Below are positions 1 to 6,856 of a stretch of 9,379 nucleotides of DNA, piece after piece. The notes beneath the pieces were generated by a model that had not been told where the DNA came from, made no database searches, and worked only from the letters and a program-made list of their open reading frames with translations. The position numbers and the translations under genes were made by a program. The stretch is from Zeimonas sp937903095 (GTDB lineage Bacteria; Pseudomonadota; Gammaproteobacteria; Burkholderiales; Burkholderiaceae_E). The stretch is taken from contig CALCZN010000312.1 in assembly GCA_937903095.1 (NCBI GenBank), forward strand, positions 1 through 9,379, written 5' to 3'. Positions within the stretch are counted from its first letter, which is position 1, and each line of letters begins with the position of its first letter.

Positions 1-310
1 GGCGGTGCGATGCGATAGCGGCGCGGCGGATTCGAGGGGCCGGATGTCGCGGGCCGACACGGGGATCTGTGCGAAGCAAGGAAAGCATCAGACGATCCGC
101 AGCCCGGCGTTCTCCGGTTCGGCGATCTGGCGCTCAACGGCGGTTCGACGCCGACGACGCGAGCGCCCGCGGGCCGGGGAGCGATTTCGATCCCGGTGGT
201 CGCAGCGCCGCCTTCACCGGCGATGCGGCGCGCGGCGCCCGAGGCTTGCGCGATCCGGGGCGGCTCATGCGCTCCTCCCGAGGCACCGCGAGCGCCAGCC
301 CCGTCGGCCC
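1..310. other. Stretch without a supported gene
   Basis: No reading frame here looks like a protein I recognise. One forward frame stays open from about position 5 straight into the antitoxin gene, but its translation is dominated by Arg, Ala, Ser and Gly, as expected of GC-rich non-coding DNA. Another forward frame opens after a TAG at 16-18 and has no start or motif. It may hold a decayed end of a gene lying left of the window, but nothing in it proves that. I see no tRNA, CRISPR or insertion-sequence end. Confidence 0.5.
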
Positions 311-315
311 ATACA

Positions 316-336
316 TCGTATATACTTCTCGTATAT
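316..336 (+). promoter_or_regulatory. vapBC promoter with operator-like repeat
   Basis: An AT-rich island in GC-rich surroundings carries two direct copies of TCGTATAT, at 316-323 and 329-336, 13 bases apart start to start. The first copy lies in the 8-base palindrome GTATATAC (318-325). TATACT at 321-326 is a good -10 hexamer, so a protein bound here would cover the promoter. No convincing -35 box stands 17 bases upstream. Autorepression by the VapB-VapC complex at short AT-rich palindromes is usual for this family. A GGAGAG Shine-Dalgarno at 345-350 follows, five bases before the vapB ATG. Confidence 0.6.
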
Positions 337-355
337 CTTCTTCCGGAGAGGCGAA

Positions 356-586
356 ATGAGGACGACCACGGTCTTCAAGTCTGGTAACTCGCAGGCGGTA
401 CGCCTGCCCAAAGACCTGCAATTCGACGTGCGCGTCGTGGAGATCTTCCGGCGCGGCGAAGAGATCGTCCTGCGGCGCATCCCGGCGAACCTGGCGCAGG
501 CATTCGAGCTGCTCGCGTCCCTGCCCGACGACTTCATGGCCGAAGGCCGGGAGGATGCCCCGCCCCAGGAGCGGACGGGACTATGA
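356..586 (+). CDS. vapB: VapB-type antitoxin, AbrB/SpoVT fold
   Basis: A 76-residue antitoxin that should neutralise the adjacent PIN-domain ribonuclease and repress its own operon. The first 45 residues form the swapped-hairpin AbrB-type DNA-binding domain, with the family signature FKSGNSQAVRLPKDL at residues 7-21 followed by the strand-rich VVEIFRRGEEIVLR. The C-terminal 30 residues, including ASLPDDF and an acidic, Pro-rich tail, would be the segment that wraps around the toxin. The ATG at 356 is chosen because it sits five bases after GGAGAG and begins exactly at the conserved domain; the open frame upstream is low-complexity and not needed. Its stop overlaps the toxin start (ATGA), implying translational coupling. 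The family is clear; the exact subtype is not. Confidence 0.9.
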   Translation: MRTTTVFKSGNSQAVRLPKDLQFDVRVVEIFRRGEEIVLRRIPANLAQAFELLASLPDDFMAEGREDAPPQERTGL

Positions 587-993
587 CCGCTCTGCGCTAC
601 CTGCTCGACACCAACATCTGCATCTACATCGCCAACAGCCGGCCGCGGGGCGTCGCCCGGCGGTTTGCGCGCCTGCCATCCGGCTCGGTAGGAATGTCGC
701 TGATCACCTATGGCGAATTGCGTTTCGGTGCCGAGAAGAGCCGGCAGCGCGAGACCGCACTCGATGTGCTGGAGCAGTTCGCTGAGCTGGTTCCGGTCCT
801 CTCGCCGGATGCAGCGGTTGGACAAGCCTACGGCGCCCTGCGCGCCCATCTGCAGCGCACCGGCACCCCCATCGGCAACAACGACCTGTGGATCGCCGCA
901 CACGCACTGGCTCTGAGCGTCACCCTCGTGAGCAACAACACGCGCGAATTCGAGCGTGTGCCCGGACTCGATCTGCAGAACTGGGTGGACTGA
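583..993 (+). CDS. vapC: VapC-type PIN-domain ribonuclease toxin
   Basis: A 136-residue PIN-domain protein, expected to be a Mg2+-dependent endoribonuclease that cuts tRNA or rRNA when free of its antitoxin. The expected acidic residues are present: Asp9 in YLLDTNICIYI, Glu45 in ITYGELRFG and Asp101 in IGNNDLWIAAHAL. The final motif, LVSNNTREFERVPGL (115-129), is typical of the VapC group that has Asn-Asn where other PIN proteins carry a fourth Asp. Length is normal for the family. The ATG at 583 overlaps the vapB stop by four bases. No terminator is visible after it, and the stop of the minus-strand remnant lies eight bases beyond. The full set of motifs suggests an intact, active toxin. VapC and FitB-like toxins are hard to separate by sequence alone. 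Confidence 0.92.
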   Translation: MTALRYLLDTNICIYIANSRPRGVARRFARLPSGSVGMSLITYGELRFGAEKSRQRETALDVLEQFAELVPVLSPDAAVGQAYGALRAHLQRTGTPIGNNDLWIAAHALALSVTLVSNNTREFERVPGLDLQNWVD

Positions 994-1001
994 AGCCGCG
1001 C

Positions 1002-1558
1002 TCACTGGACTACCCTCGTTGCAATCGACCCTGTAGGCATGCCTCGCCGCAGGGTTGTCCACCGGGCCTGGTTGTGGGCAACCCGTCCGGGCAGCATCGC
1101 GTCGAAATGCGCCATCAGCCCGGCGTAGGCGTGGTGCGGGCGCGCGATGTCCTGCTGCTCGCGGCGGATGTCGACGATGCGCGCGTTGGACAGCAGCAGG
1201 TGGATCAGCCCTGCGTGCAGCCAGTTGGCCCTGGCCAGCACGCGCAGCGAAGAAGGCGGCGCTGTAGAACTCCCGGGCCCGGGCGACGTGCGCGGCGATT
1301 GTCTTCGGGCAGCAGACGCGGGTAGGGCTCGAGAATGCCGCGCGCGCAGCCAGTCCCCGGCGTTGAACGCGGCCAGCGCCTGCTGGATCGCCGGCTGCGC
1401 CAGGCTGCGCTGCAGCAGCGTGCGGTAGGGCGTGTCCCGCGGCGCGTCGCCGGCGGCCGCTGCATCGGCCTGCATGCGCGCGTTGACGCTCTCGCGTTCG
1501 CGTTCATTCCCTCGCGTCGCCTGGCAAGCGCCGCCTGCACCGCGGCATCGTCCGCCAT
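1002..1558 (-). pseudogene. Frameshifted remnant of an unrecognised gene
   Basis: On the minus strand, protein-like sequence runs from an ATG at 1558 to a TGA at 1002 but moves between all three frames. It starts as MADDAAVQAALARRREGMNA. It shifts near 1495 into a frame giving PYRTLLQRSLAQPAIQQALA and FNAGDWLRAR, near 1340 (a GC-repeat) to GILEPYPRLLPEDNR, and near 1285 to VARAREFYSAAFFAAR. Near 1245 it shifts to VLARANWLHAGLIHLLLSNA and on to HHAYAGLMAHFDAMLPG. Joined together this would be a mostly helical soluble protein of about 180 residues. I do not recognise the family. It converges on vapC with a gap of eight bases. Either the gene is dead or the assembly has several indels; four shifts in 550 bases, with clean genes on both sides, favour decay. 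Confidence 0.55.
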
Positions 1559-1649
1559 GGCCGCCCACCGCCAAGGACACCCCGACGTGCAGACCGCCGG
1601 GAACGAGGGCCGGCGATCCGCACCGGATTTCGGCTACTCGGTCACACCA

Positions 1650-1744
1650 GATTCTTTTATCTTGTGATACCGTTTAACGAGTATGTTGTATTTCATGAAA
1701 CCTGCCTGCCCGCGGCTCGATCCGAAGTGAACGTGAGGCTCGAC
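1650..1744 (+). promoter_or_regulatory. AT-rich leader, probable promoter
   Basis: Around 1650-1700 the sequence turns sharply AT-rich compared with its surroundings. TTGTGA at 1662-1667 could be a -35 box, and TGTATT (1688-1693) or a nearby T-rich hexamer a -10, but the spacing is long and neither fits well. ATAC (1667-1670) and GTAT (1681-1684) form a short inverted repeat that could be an operator half-site pair. The reading frame of the next gene is open through this stretch from a GTG at 1664, so the region could instead encode 27 extra residues. I prefer a leader because of its composition and because GAGG at 1735-1738 precedes the ATG at 1745. Confidence 0.35.
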
Positions 1745-2845
1745 ATGCTCGATCTGTTCCAAGCCTTGGGAGATGGTCTCGTCCTGCTCGACCGGAACGG
1801 CGAAGTCGCTTTCGCCAACCGGGCCGTGCGTGAACGGCTAGCGCTCGTGGACGAGGCGGGCGGGCTCGTCAGCGAGCACGCACGGACCCTCGCACGGTGG
1901 CTGAACGAGGGTCTCCTGGAGAACGGAGCCGGCAAGCTGCTCGACGACGCCGCCGGGCCCAACGGTGAGCCCATTTCGGCCAGCGTGCACCGGTTCGGGC
2001 GTACCGGCTTCGTGGCGCTGATGCTGCGCGCCGAGTCGGCACGCGAGACGTGGGAGGCCGCCGCAGCGGCATGGGCCGCGAACCTGTCCAGGCAGCTCGG
2101 CAACAGCCTGGGCCCGCTGCTCACCCTCCTCGAATCCCATCCTGCGCGCTCCCTGGCGGGATTCGGTCGCGGGCAGGCGTTCGCCTGGGCGATCCGGCAC
2201 GAAATGCAGCAGGCGCGGGATGCGCTGGGCCGCCTGTGCTCGGAGATCGGCAGGCGGTTACGAGAAACGCTCCCGGAAGCCGAGCCGCCCCGGGCCGGCC
2301 CTGTTCCGCTGGGCACACTTATGGCCGGAGTGCTCGAACGGCTCGGTCCGATCGCCCGCCGCCGCGAAGTGCGGGTGGAAGCCTCGTTCTCCGCGGTCGA
2401 GTCCCACGCCGTGGTCGGCGACCCGTTCTGGCTGGCCTGGGCGCTCGACGGACTGACCGAGCGCCTCATCGACGACCTGCCCGGCGGCTCGTCGCTGGAG
2501 CTTTCGGGTTGCGCGCAGGGCAATCCGGTGCTGATCCTCAGGGTCTACGCACCCGCTGGCGCCGCCGAGCTGCCGTCCTTGTCGGCCGAGCGGGTCCTCG
2601 GACCGGCGACGAGTGTGATCGGGCACTACGGCGGCGCTCTGGGTCTGCGGTGCTGGGGGGATCGGCGATTGGTCGTGCTGCGCTTTGCGGGCGCGGCGCG
2701 GGCGGCCCGGGGCCGGCGCTCGGGAACTCCGTGCTCGGGAGTTGCGTCGGGAAGGACGATGCGGCCAGGCGGATCGTCTGGTGTACGGATCGCCCGTCTA
2801 TTCGCGCCGAGGATGAGCAATCCCAGTCCACGTAAATCGATATAG
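1745..2845 (+). CDS. PAS/histidine-kinase-like protein, catalytic motifs degenerate
   Basis: A 366-residue protein with the layout of a soluble sensor kinase. A PAS-like start, LDLFQALGDGLVLLDRNGEV (2-21), leads to a helical region resembling a dimerisation domain and then an HATPase-like domain, recognisable from VVGDPFWLAWALDGL (223-237) and GHYGGALGLRCWGDRRLVVL (293-312). The key residues are missing. Where an H-box should read HELRNPL the protein has RQLGNSL (117-123), so the phospho-accepting His is Arg. The N-box asparagines are Gly and Arg, and no DxGxG motif is visible. No membrane segment is seen. The last 45 residues are Arg/Ser/Gly-rich and may lie beyond a frameshift near 2690-2760. 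The start is the ATG after GAGG; a GTG at 1664 is the alternative. Its place just upstream of the polysaccharide genes suggests a regulatory role, which is inference. Confidence 0.6.
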   Translation: MLDLFQALGDGLVLLDRNGEVAFANRAVRERLALVDEAGGLVSEHARTLARWLNEGLLENGAGKLLDDAAGPNGEPISASVHRFGRTGFVALMLRAESARETWEAAAAAWAANLSRQLGNSLGPLLTLLESHPARSLAGFGRGQAFAWAIRHEMQQARDALGRLCSEIGRRLRETLPEAEPPRAGPVPLGTLMAGVLERLGPIARRREVRVEASFSAVESHAVVGDPFWLAWALDGLTERLIDDLPGGSSLELSGCAQGNPVLILRVYAPAGAAELPSLSAERVLGPATSVIGHYGGALGLRCWGDRRLVVLRFAGAARAARGRRSGTPCSGVASGRTMRPGGSSGVRIARLFAPRMSNPSPRKSI

Positions 2846-2886
2846 AATTCGTCGGCTAACGATTTAAGCGTTTCAGTTGATGCGAC
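2831..2886 (+). promoter_or_regulatory. Possible promoter of the polysaccharide operon
   Basis: The junction between the kinase-like gene and the phosphatase gene is AT-rich for this window. TATAGA at 2841-2846 resembles a -10 box and overlaps the TAG stop at 2843-2845. No good -35 box is seen 16-18 bases upstream. The short gap (41 bases) also allows simple read-through from the gene before it. No ops-like sequence occurs here. Confidence 0.25.
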
Positions 2887-3372
2887 TTGATCGATTCCAC
2901 TCGTCCGAATCCTCGACTCACGGTTCTGTTCGTCTGCACGGCAAACGTGTGTCGCAGTCCGATGGCGCAGGCCGTGCTTGCTGCCAGGCTCCCGGCGGTT
3001 CGGGCGCTCTCCGCGGGTACGCTCGCCTTGTCGGGGCAGCCGGCGCATCCCCGTGCAATTGACGTCGTTCGTGCCGCGCGGTTGGGGGATCTTGCCGCGC
3101 ACCGCAGCCAGCGCATCGATCCGGCATTGGTTGGGGGGGCGGATCTCGTCCTGTGCATGCAGGAAGAGCATCGCAGCACGATCCTCGAGCGGATGCCGTT
3201 CGCGGTGGGCCGCGTCCGGCTTCTTGCGCTGGATGGCGGACCGATTGCCGATCCGGTGTATGGCGAAATGGCGGCCTTCCTCGATTGTCTTGCCAACCTC
3301 CGGCACTGGATCGACGAGTGGATCGAGCCGATCGCTGCGCTCACCGTCGTTCGGCCGGGCCGCCATCGGTGA
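2887..3372 (+). CDS. wzb: Low-molecular-weight protein tyrosine phosphatase
   Basis: A 161-residue cytoplasmic phosphatase of the Wzb/Etp type, expected to dephosphorylate the tyrosine cluster of the Wzc kinase encoded two genes downstream. The P-loop CX5R is CTANVCRSP, with nucleophile Cys17 and Arg23. The general acid is Asp122 in IADPVYGE, matching the family's D-P-x-x-G loop, where a Tyr or similar residue is usual. The TTG at 2887 is chosen because an in-frame TGA stands at 2878-2880 and no ATG or GTG precedes the conserved LTVLFVCTANVCRS core; the ribosome binding site is weak. The C-terminus has a short extra stretch after the usual last helix. Gene order wzb-wza-wzc differs from the wza-wzb-wzc of E. 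coli. An ArsC-type reductase is a distant alternative; the neighbours argue against it. Confidence 0.88.
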   Translation: MIDSTRPNPRLTVLFVCTANVCRSPMAQAVLAARLPAVRALSAGTLALSGQPAHPRAIDVVRAARLGDLAAHRSQRIDPALVGGADLVLCMQEEHRSTILERMPFAVGRVRLLALDGGPIADPVYGEMAAFLDCLANLRHWIDEWIEPIAALTVVRPGRHR

Positions 3373-3388
3373 CGCGCACAGCGCGAGC

Positions 3389-4531
3389 GTGCACGAAGCC
3401 CCCGCACCAGCGCGGAGGCGTCGCGCATCGTTCATCGCGCGCCTGATCCTCGGAGGAGTATGGGCCGGCGCATTGGTCGCTGTTCTCGCGGGCTGCGGCT
3501 CGCTGACGCCAGGCTTCTACATGGGCCCGGTCGCGCTCTCTTCGGAGCCGGAGGCGCCCGACGCGCAGGCCGAGGTGATTCCGATCACCTGGGAACTCCT
3601 TCGCCAACTGGGCGGCATCCGGAAGGGCGCACCGACAGTCCCTGCGCTGTCAGCACAGCCCTACAAGATCGGGATGGGCGATTCCCTGCGAATACACGTC
3701 TTCGGGCAACCCGAGTTCTCCTTCGGTGCCAACCAGCCGGGCGCGACGAGCACAAACGTCACGGTATCGGGTCGCATCGTCGCCGACGACGGCACCGTTT
3801 TCGTTCCGCTGGTGGGCAAGGTCGAGGCGGCAGGCTCGAGCGCCGAGCAGTTCCGCGTCCGGCTCACGCACGCGCTCGAGCCGCTGGTTCGCAACCCGCA
3901 GGTCGAGGTCGACATCGTTGCCTATCGAAGCCAGCGCGTCTTTCTCGCTGGTGAAGTGGCCGCGCCCGGCCTGCAGCCGATCACCGATCGGCCTCTGTAC
4001 GTGGCCGACGCGATCGGAAAGGCCGGTGGCTTCACCGCGAACGCCGATCTCTCGGGAGCCATTCTCGCGCGCGCCGGGCGCTCGTACGCGATCGTCCTCG
4101 ATCGGCTCTACTACGGCGGCGACGTCTCGCAGAACGTGCGCCTCGCCGACGGAGACGTCCTCACGGTACCCGACCGGCAGGCGCGCAAGCTTTTCGTGCT
4201 CGGCGAAGTGCTCTCGCCTCGCTCTTACGTGATGCGTCGCGGGCGGATGTCGCTTGCCGAAGCGCTCGCCGACGCCGGTGGGCCGAACCCGTTCGCGTCC
4301 AACACCGGCCAGTTGTTCGTCATTCGTGCCAATGCCGACGGGATGCCGCAGGTGTACGTATTCGATTCCCGTACGCCGATCGCCATGGTGATGGCCGAGC
4401 ACTTTTCCGTTGCGCCACGCGACGTGATCTACCTCGACCCGACCGGACTGGCACGCGCCGGCCGGCTGATCGGGCAACTCACCCCCTTCCTGCAGACCGC
4501 GATCACCACGCGCCTGCTCACGAATCCCTGA
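3389..4531 (+). CDS. wza: Wza-type outer-membrane polysaccharide export lipoprotein
   Basis: A 380-residue protein (E. coli Wza has 379) that would form the outer-membrane channel for the polymer. It has a lipoprotein signal peptide: a basic region with RRRR at 9-12, a hydrophobic stretch at 18-35, and a lipobox LAGC with the acylated Cys at 36. Gly follows the Cys, with no Asp there to retain it in the inner membrane. The polysaccharide export domain starts at YKIGMGDSLRIHVFGQPEFS (92-111) and runs to about 178. Two SLBB-like domains follow at about 183-260 (RVFLAGEVAAPGLQPI) and 266-350 (KLFVLGEVLSPRSY). A C-terminal amphipathic helix (352-380) would be the membrane-spanning part, as in Wza. 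The frame is open far upstream over wzb, but the GTG at 3389 gives a normal signal peptide and lies 16 bases after the wzb stop. Confidence 0.93.
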   Translation: MHEAPAPARRRRASFIARLILGGVWAGALVAVLAGCGSLTPGFYMGPVALSSEPEAPDAQAEVIPITWELLRQLGGIRKGAPTVPALSAQPYKIGMGDSLRIHVFGQPEFSFGANQPGATSTNVTVSGRIVADDGTVFVPLVGKVEAAGSSAEQFRVRLTHALEPLVRNPQVEVDIVAYRSQRVFLAGEVAAPGLQPITDRPLYVADAIGKAGGFTANADLSGAILARAGRSYAIVLDRLYYGGDVSQNVRLADGDVLTVPDRQARKLFVLGEVLSPRSYVMRRGRMSLAEALADAGGPNPFASNTGQLFVIRANADGMPQVYVFDSRTPIAMVMAEHFSVAPRDVIYLDPTGLARAGRLIGQLTPFLQTAITTRLLTNP

Positions 4532-4546
4532 ACGCGGCACGCATCG

Positions 4547-6856
4547 ATGGTCGATTCATCGGGATCCAGCAGGCGCCTTCCGGACACGCCGCATCCGGGA
4601 GGGCGGGCCTCGTCCTCCGAAAGGCTGTTCGCCGATGACGACGCCATCGACTTCGCCGTCTTCCTCGAGAATCTCGCAGACCACCGCTGGCTGCTCGTTT
4701 CGATCTTCGCCATGTGCCTGCTGCTGGCAGTGGCCTATGGATGGAGTGCAGAACCGATCTACGAGGCCGACGCCCTGATCCGCGTCGAGGAAAGCGGCAG
4801 CGATCGCTTCCCGGCGCTGCTCAGGATGGCGGCGCCTGACCAGCCTGGCCAGTCGATCGCCTCCGAGGTGGAGATTCTCAAGGCGCGTTCCACGCTCGCT
4901 CGTGCGGTCGACAAGCTCGGCCTGCAGATCGGGTACGAGGTAATCGGCCGCTTGCCGTTGATCGGGCAGCGATTGGCACAACTTCTGCCGCGCGACGACA
5001 ACGGCCTGGCTCGCCCGCTGTTCGCCTGGAACGGTATCGCCTGGGGCGGCGAAGAGCTCATCATCGACGCCTTCGAAGTGCCGCCGGCGGACATCGGCAA
5101 GGCGTTCGAACTCGAGGCGGGCGCGAACGGCAGCTGGCGCCTGCTCGACGAATCCGGCAAGGAGTGTCTGAGCGGCAGAGTCGGAGACGCGTTCGTCGAC
5201 AGGGGCAGTGGCTTCGCCTTGCGCTTGAGCGGGCTTCGGGCACGTCCCGGAAACCGCTTTCGACTCGTGCGCTACGACGACGAAGTGCGTGCTCGGGGCC
5301 TTGCGCAGTCGCTCGCAGTAAGCGAGACGGCGCGTAACGCGAGCGTCGTTCGGCTCATGTTCGCCGACCCGAGTCCGGATCGTGCGCGCCACATCGTGAA
5401 CGCAATCGCCGATTCGTACGTGGAGCGTCGGCTTGCCGACCGCATCCGGGAAATCCGGCAGAGCCTGGATTTTCTCGACAAACATCTTCCCACGCTTCGC
5501 GCCAAGGTGGACGGAGCGGAAGATCGCTTGAATGCATTCCGCGTGAAGAGCGGACGGCTGGATATTTCAGCCGAAACGCAGGCGCTGATCTCGGCATCGG
5601 TGGACCTCGAGAAGCGGCGCTTCGAGCTGGACATGCAACGTCGTGAGCTCGCGCTTCGCGTCGAACCCGGGCATCCGGGCATGCAGGCGATCGCCGAACA
5701 GTTACAGGCACTGCAGGCGGAAGCCGCGCGACTCGCACGGCGCATCGGGCGGTTGCCCGGCGAACAGCAGGTCATCATGCACCTGACACGCGACGTCGAG
5801 GTCAACTCGCAGCTGTACCTGAGCCTGCTCAACAGCGCGCAGCAGTTGCGTCTGGCACAGGCCGGGACGGTAGCCGGTGCCTCGGTCGTCGACTACGCAT
5901 TGCGCCCCGATTCCCCGAGCCGCCCGCGCAAGGGGCTGATCGTCGTGGTCGGTGCATTCGCCGGCCTGCTGCTCGGCGTGCTGCTCCCGCAGGTCGCCGC
6001 CCGGATGCGTCGCAGCATTCGCGAACCGCAGCAGGCGGAGGCAGAGTTCGGCCTGCCCGTGGCAGCGATCGTGCCCTTCGTCCGGGAGCAGGCCAGCACG
6101 CCGCCCCCGTGGCTGCTCGCGGCGGCCCATCCCGATCACGTTGCCATCGAGGCGCTGCGCAGCCTGCGTGTTCACCTCGAACTCGAAGCGGCGCGCATGG
6201 GCAGGACGCGCCCGGTCGTCGTGAGCTCGCCGGTGCCCGTGCAAGGAAAGAGCTTTGTCGCGTCGAACCTGGCGTGCGTGGCGGCCACCGCCGGACGGCG
6301 GGTGCTTCTCGTCGACGCCGACCTGCGGCGTCCCGCGCTCAGGCGCTACCTGAGCCTGCCGCGCGGGCCAGGGCTCGCCGACCTCCTCGAAGAGCCGGGC
6401 CACGCCGACGCCGTGAGCTTCGAGCAGGCGTGCGCAGCGGCGGTTCTCGACGACGTATTCCCGAATCTCTCGGTGCTCGGCACCGGCGCGCACGTACGCT
6501 CTCCGGCGGAACTCCTCGGGCACCCCAATCTGGAATCCGTGCTCCACTGGGCGCAGCGCAACTACGATCTGGTCATCGTCGACACGCCCCCGCTACTCGT
6601 GTCGATCGACGCGGAGCTGATCGCACGGCATGCGGGTGAGGTGCTCCTCGTGCTCTGGCACAAGCACGTCGGAGTCGACGATACCGCCGAGGCGATCGGC
6701 CGCGTGCGCCGCAGCGGCCCGCAGGTGCCGGTATCGATCGTCTACAACGGTTTCACGCCGTCGCTCGTGCGCTACGGCTACGGCCAGTACCGCTACCACG
6801 GCTACAGGAAGTACCGCAAGTACAAGTATGCGTATTCCATGGAGTCGCGCGGATGA
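4547..6856 (+). CDS. wzc: Wzc-type polysaccharide copolymerase and tyrosine autokinase
   Basis: A 769-residue inner-membrane protein that controls chain length and contacts Wza through its periplasmic part. Membrane segment 1 lies at about 48-66. The Wzz-like periplasmic region has a coiled-coil section and ends with LTRDVEVNSQLYLSLLN (413-429), close to E. coli Wzc. Membrane segment 2 is at 463-485. The kinase carries the oligomerisation motif EALRSLR (535-541), Walker A PVPVQGKSF (562-570), Walker A' VLLVDADLRRP (586-596) and Walker B DLVIVDTPPLL (674-684). The tail has nine tyrosines between 743 and 763, the autophosphorylation cluster removed by Wzb. It is longer than E. coli Wzc (720), mainly through N-terminal and C-terminal extensions. 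The ATG is 15 bases after the wza stop, with a weak ribosome binding site; the stop overlaps the next gene by four bases. Confidence 0.95.
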   Translation: MVDSSGSSRRLPDTPHPGGRASSSERLFADDDAIDFAVFLENLADHRWLLVSIFAMCLLLAVAYGWSAEPIYEADALIRVEESGSDRFPALLRMAAPDQPGQSIASEVEILKARSTLARAVDKLGLQIGYEVIGRLPLIGQRLAQLLPRDDNGLARPLFAWNGIAWGGEELIIDAFEVPPADIGKAFELEAGANGSWRLLDESGKECLSGRVGDAFVDRGSGFALRLSGLRARPGNRFRLVRYDDEVRARGLAQSLAVSETARNASVVRLMFADPSPDRARHIVNAIADSYVERRLADRIREIRQSLDFLDKHLPTLRAKVDGAEDRLNAFRVKSGRLDISAETQALISASVDLEKRRFELDMQRRELALRVEPGHPGMQAIAEQLQALQAEAARLARRIGRLPGEQQVIMHLTRDVEVNSQLYLSLLNSAQQLRLAQAGTVAGASVVDYALRPDSPSRPRKGLIVVVGAFAGLLLGVLLPQVAARMRRSIREPQQAEAEFGLPVAAIVPFVREQASTPPPWLLAAAHPDHVAIEALRSLRVHLELEAARMGRTRPVVVSSPVPVQGKSFVASNLACVAATAGRRVLLVDADLRRPALRRYLSLPRGPGLADLLEEPGHADAVSFEQACAAAVLDDVFPNLSVLGTGAHVRSPAELLGHPNLESVLHWAQRNYDLVIVDTPPLLVSIDAELIARHAGEVLLVLWHKHVGVDDTAEAIGRVRRSGPQVPVSIVYNGFTPSLVRYGYGQYRYHGYRKYRKYKYAYSMESRG

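Noticed and set aside
5..355. N-terminal extension of VapB, or a separate gene in the first 350 bases
   Set aside because: VapB is complete from the ATG at 356 with its own ribosome binding site. The upstream translation is low-complexity and has no family match by eye.
2978..3388. Upstream extension of the wza frame over wzb
   Set aside because: The frame is open but the translation is Arg/Ser-rich and would bury the lipoprotein signal peptide; the GTG at 3389 gives a normal Wza length.
2626..3435. A 269-codon minus-strand frame over the phosphatase and the end of the kinase-like gene
   Set aside because: It is Arg-rich, has no motif and is fully explained by the plus-strand genes.
4974..4988. 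A sigma-54-like -24/-12 sequence, TGGCAC-N5-CTGC
   Set aside because: The -12 element lacks the consensus TTGC by one base, and it lies within wzc, far from any gene start.
5869..5874. GGTAGC inside wzc as a second ops-like site
   Set aside because: The flanking bases (AC before, CG after) do not preserve the GC-GGTA-GC hairpin, and it lies in conserved coding sequence.
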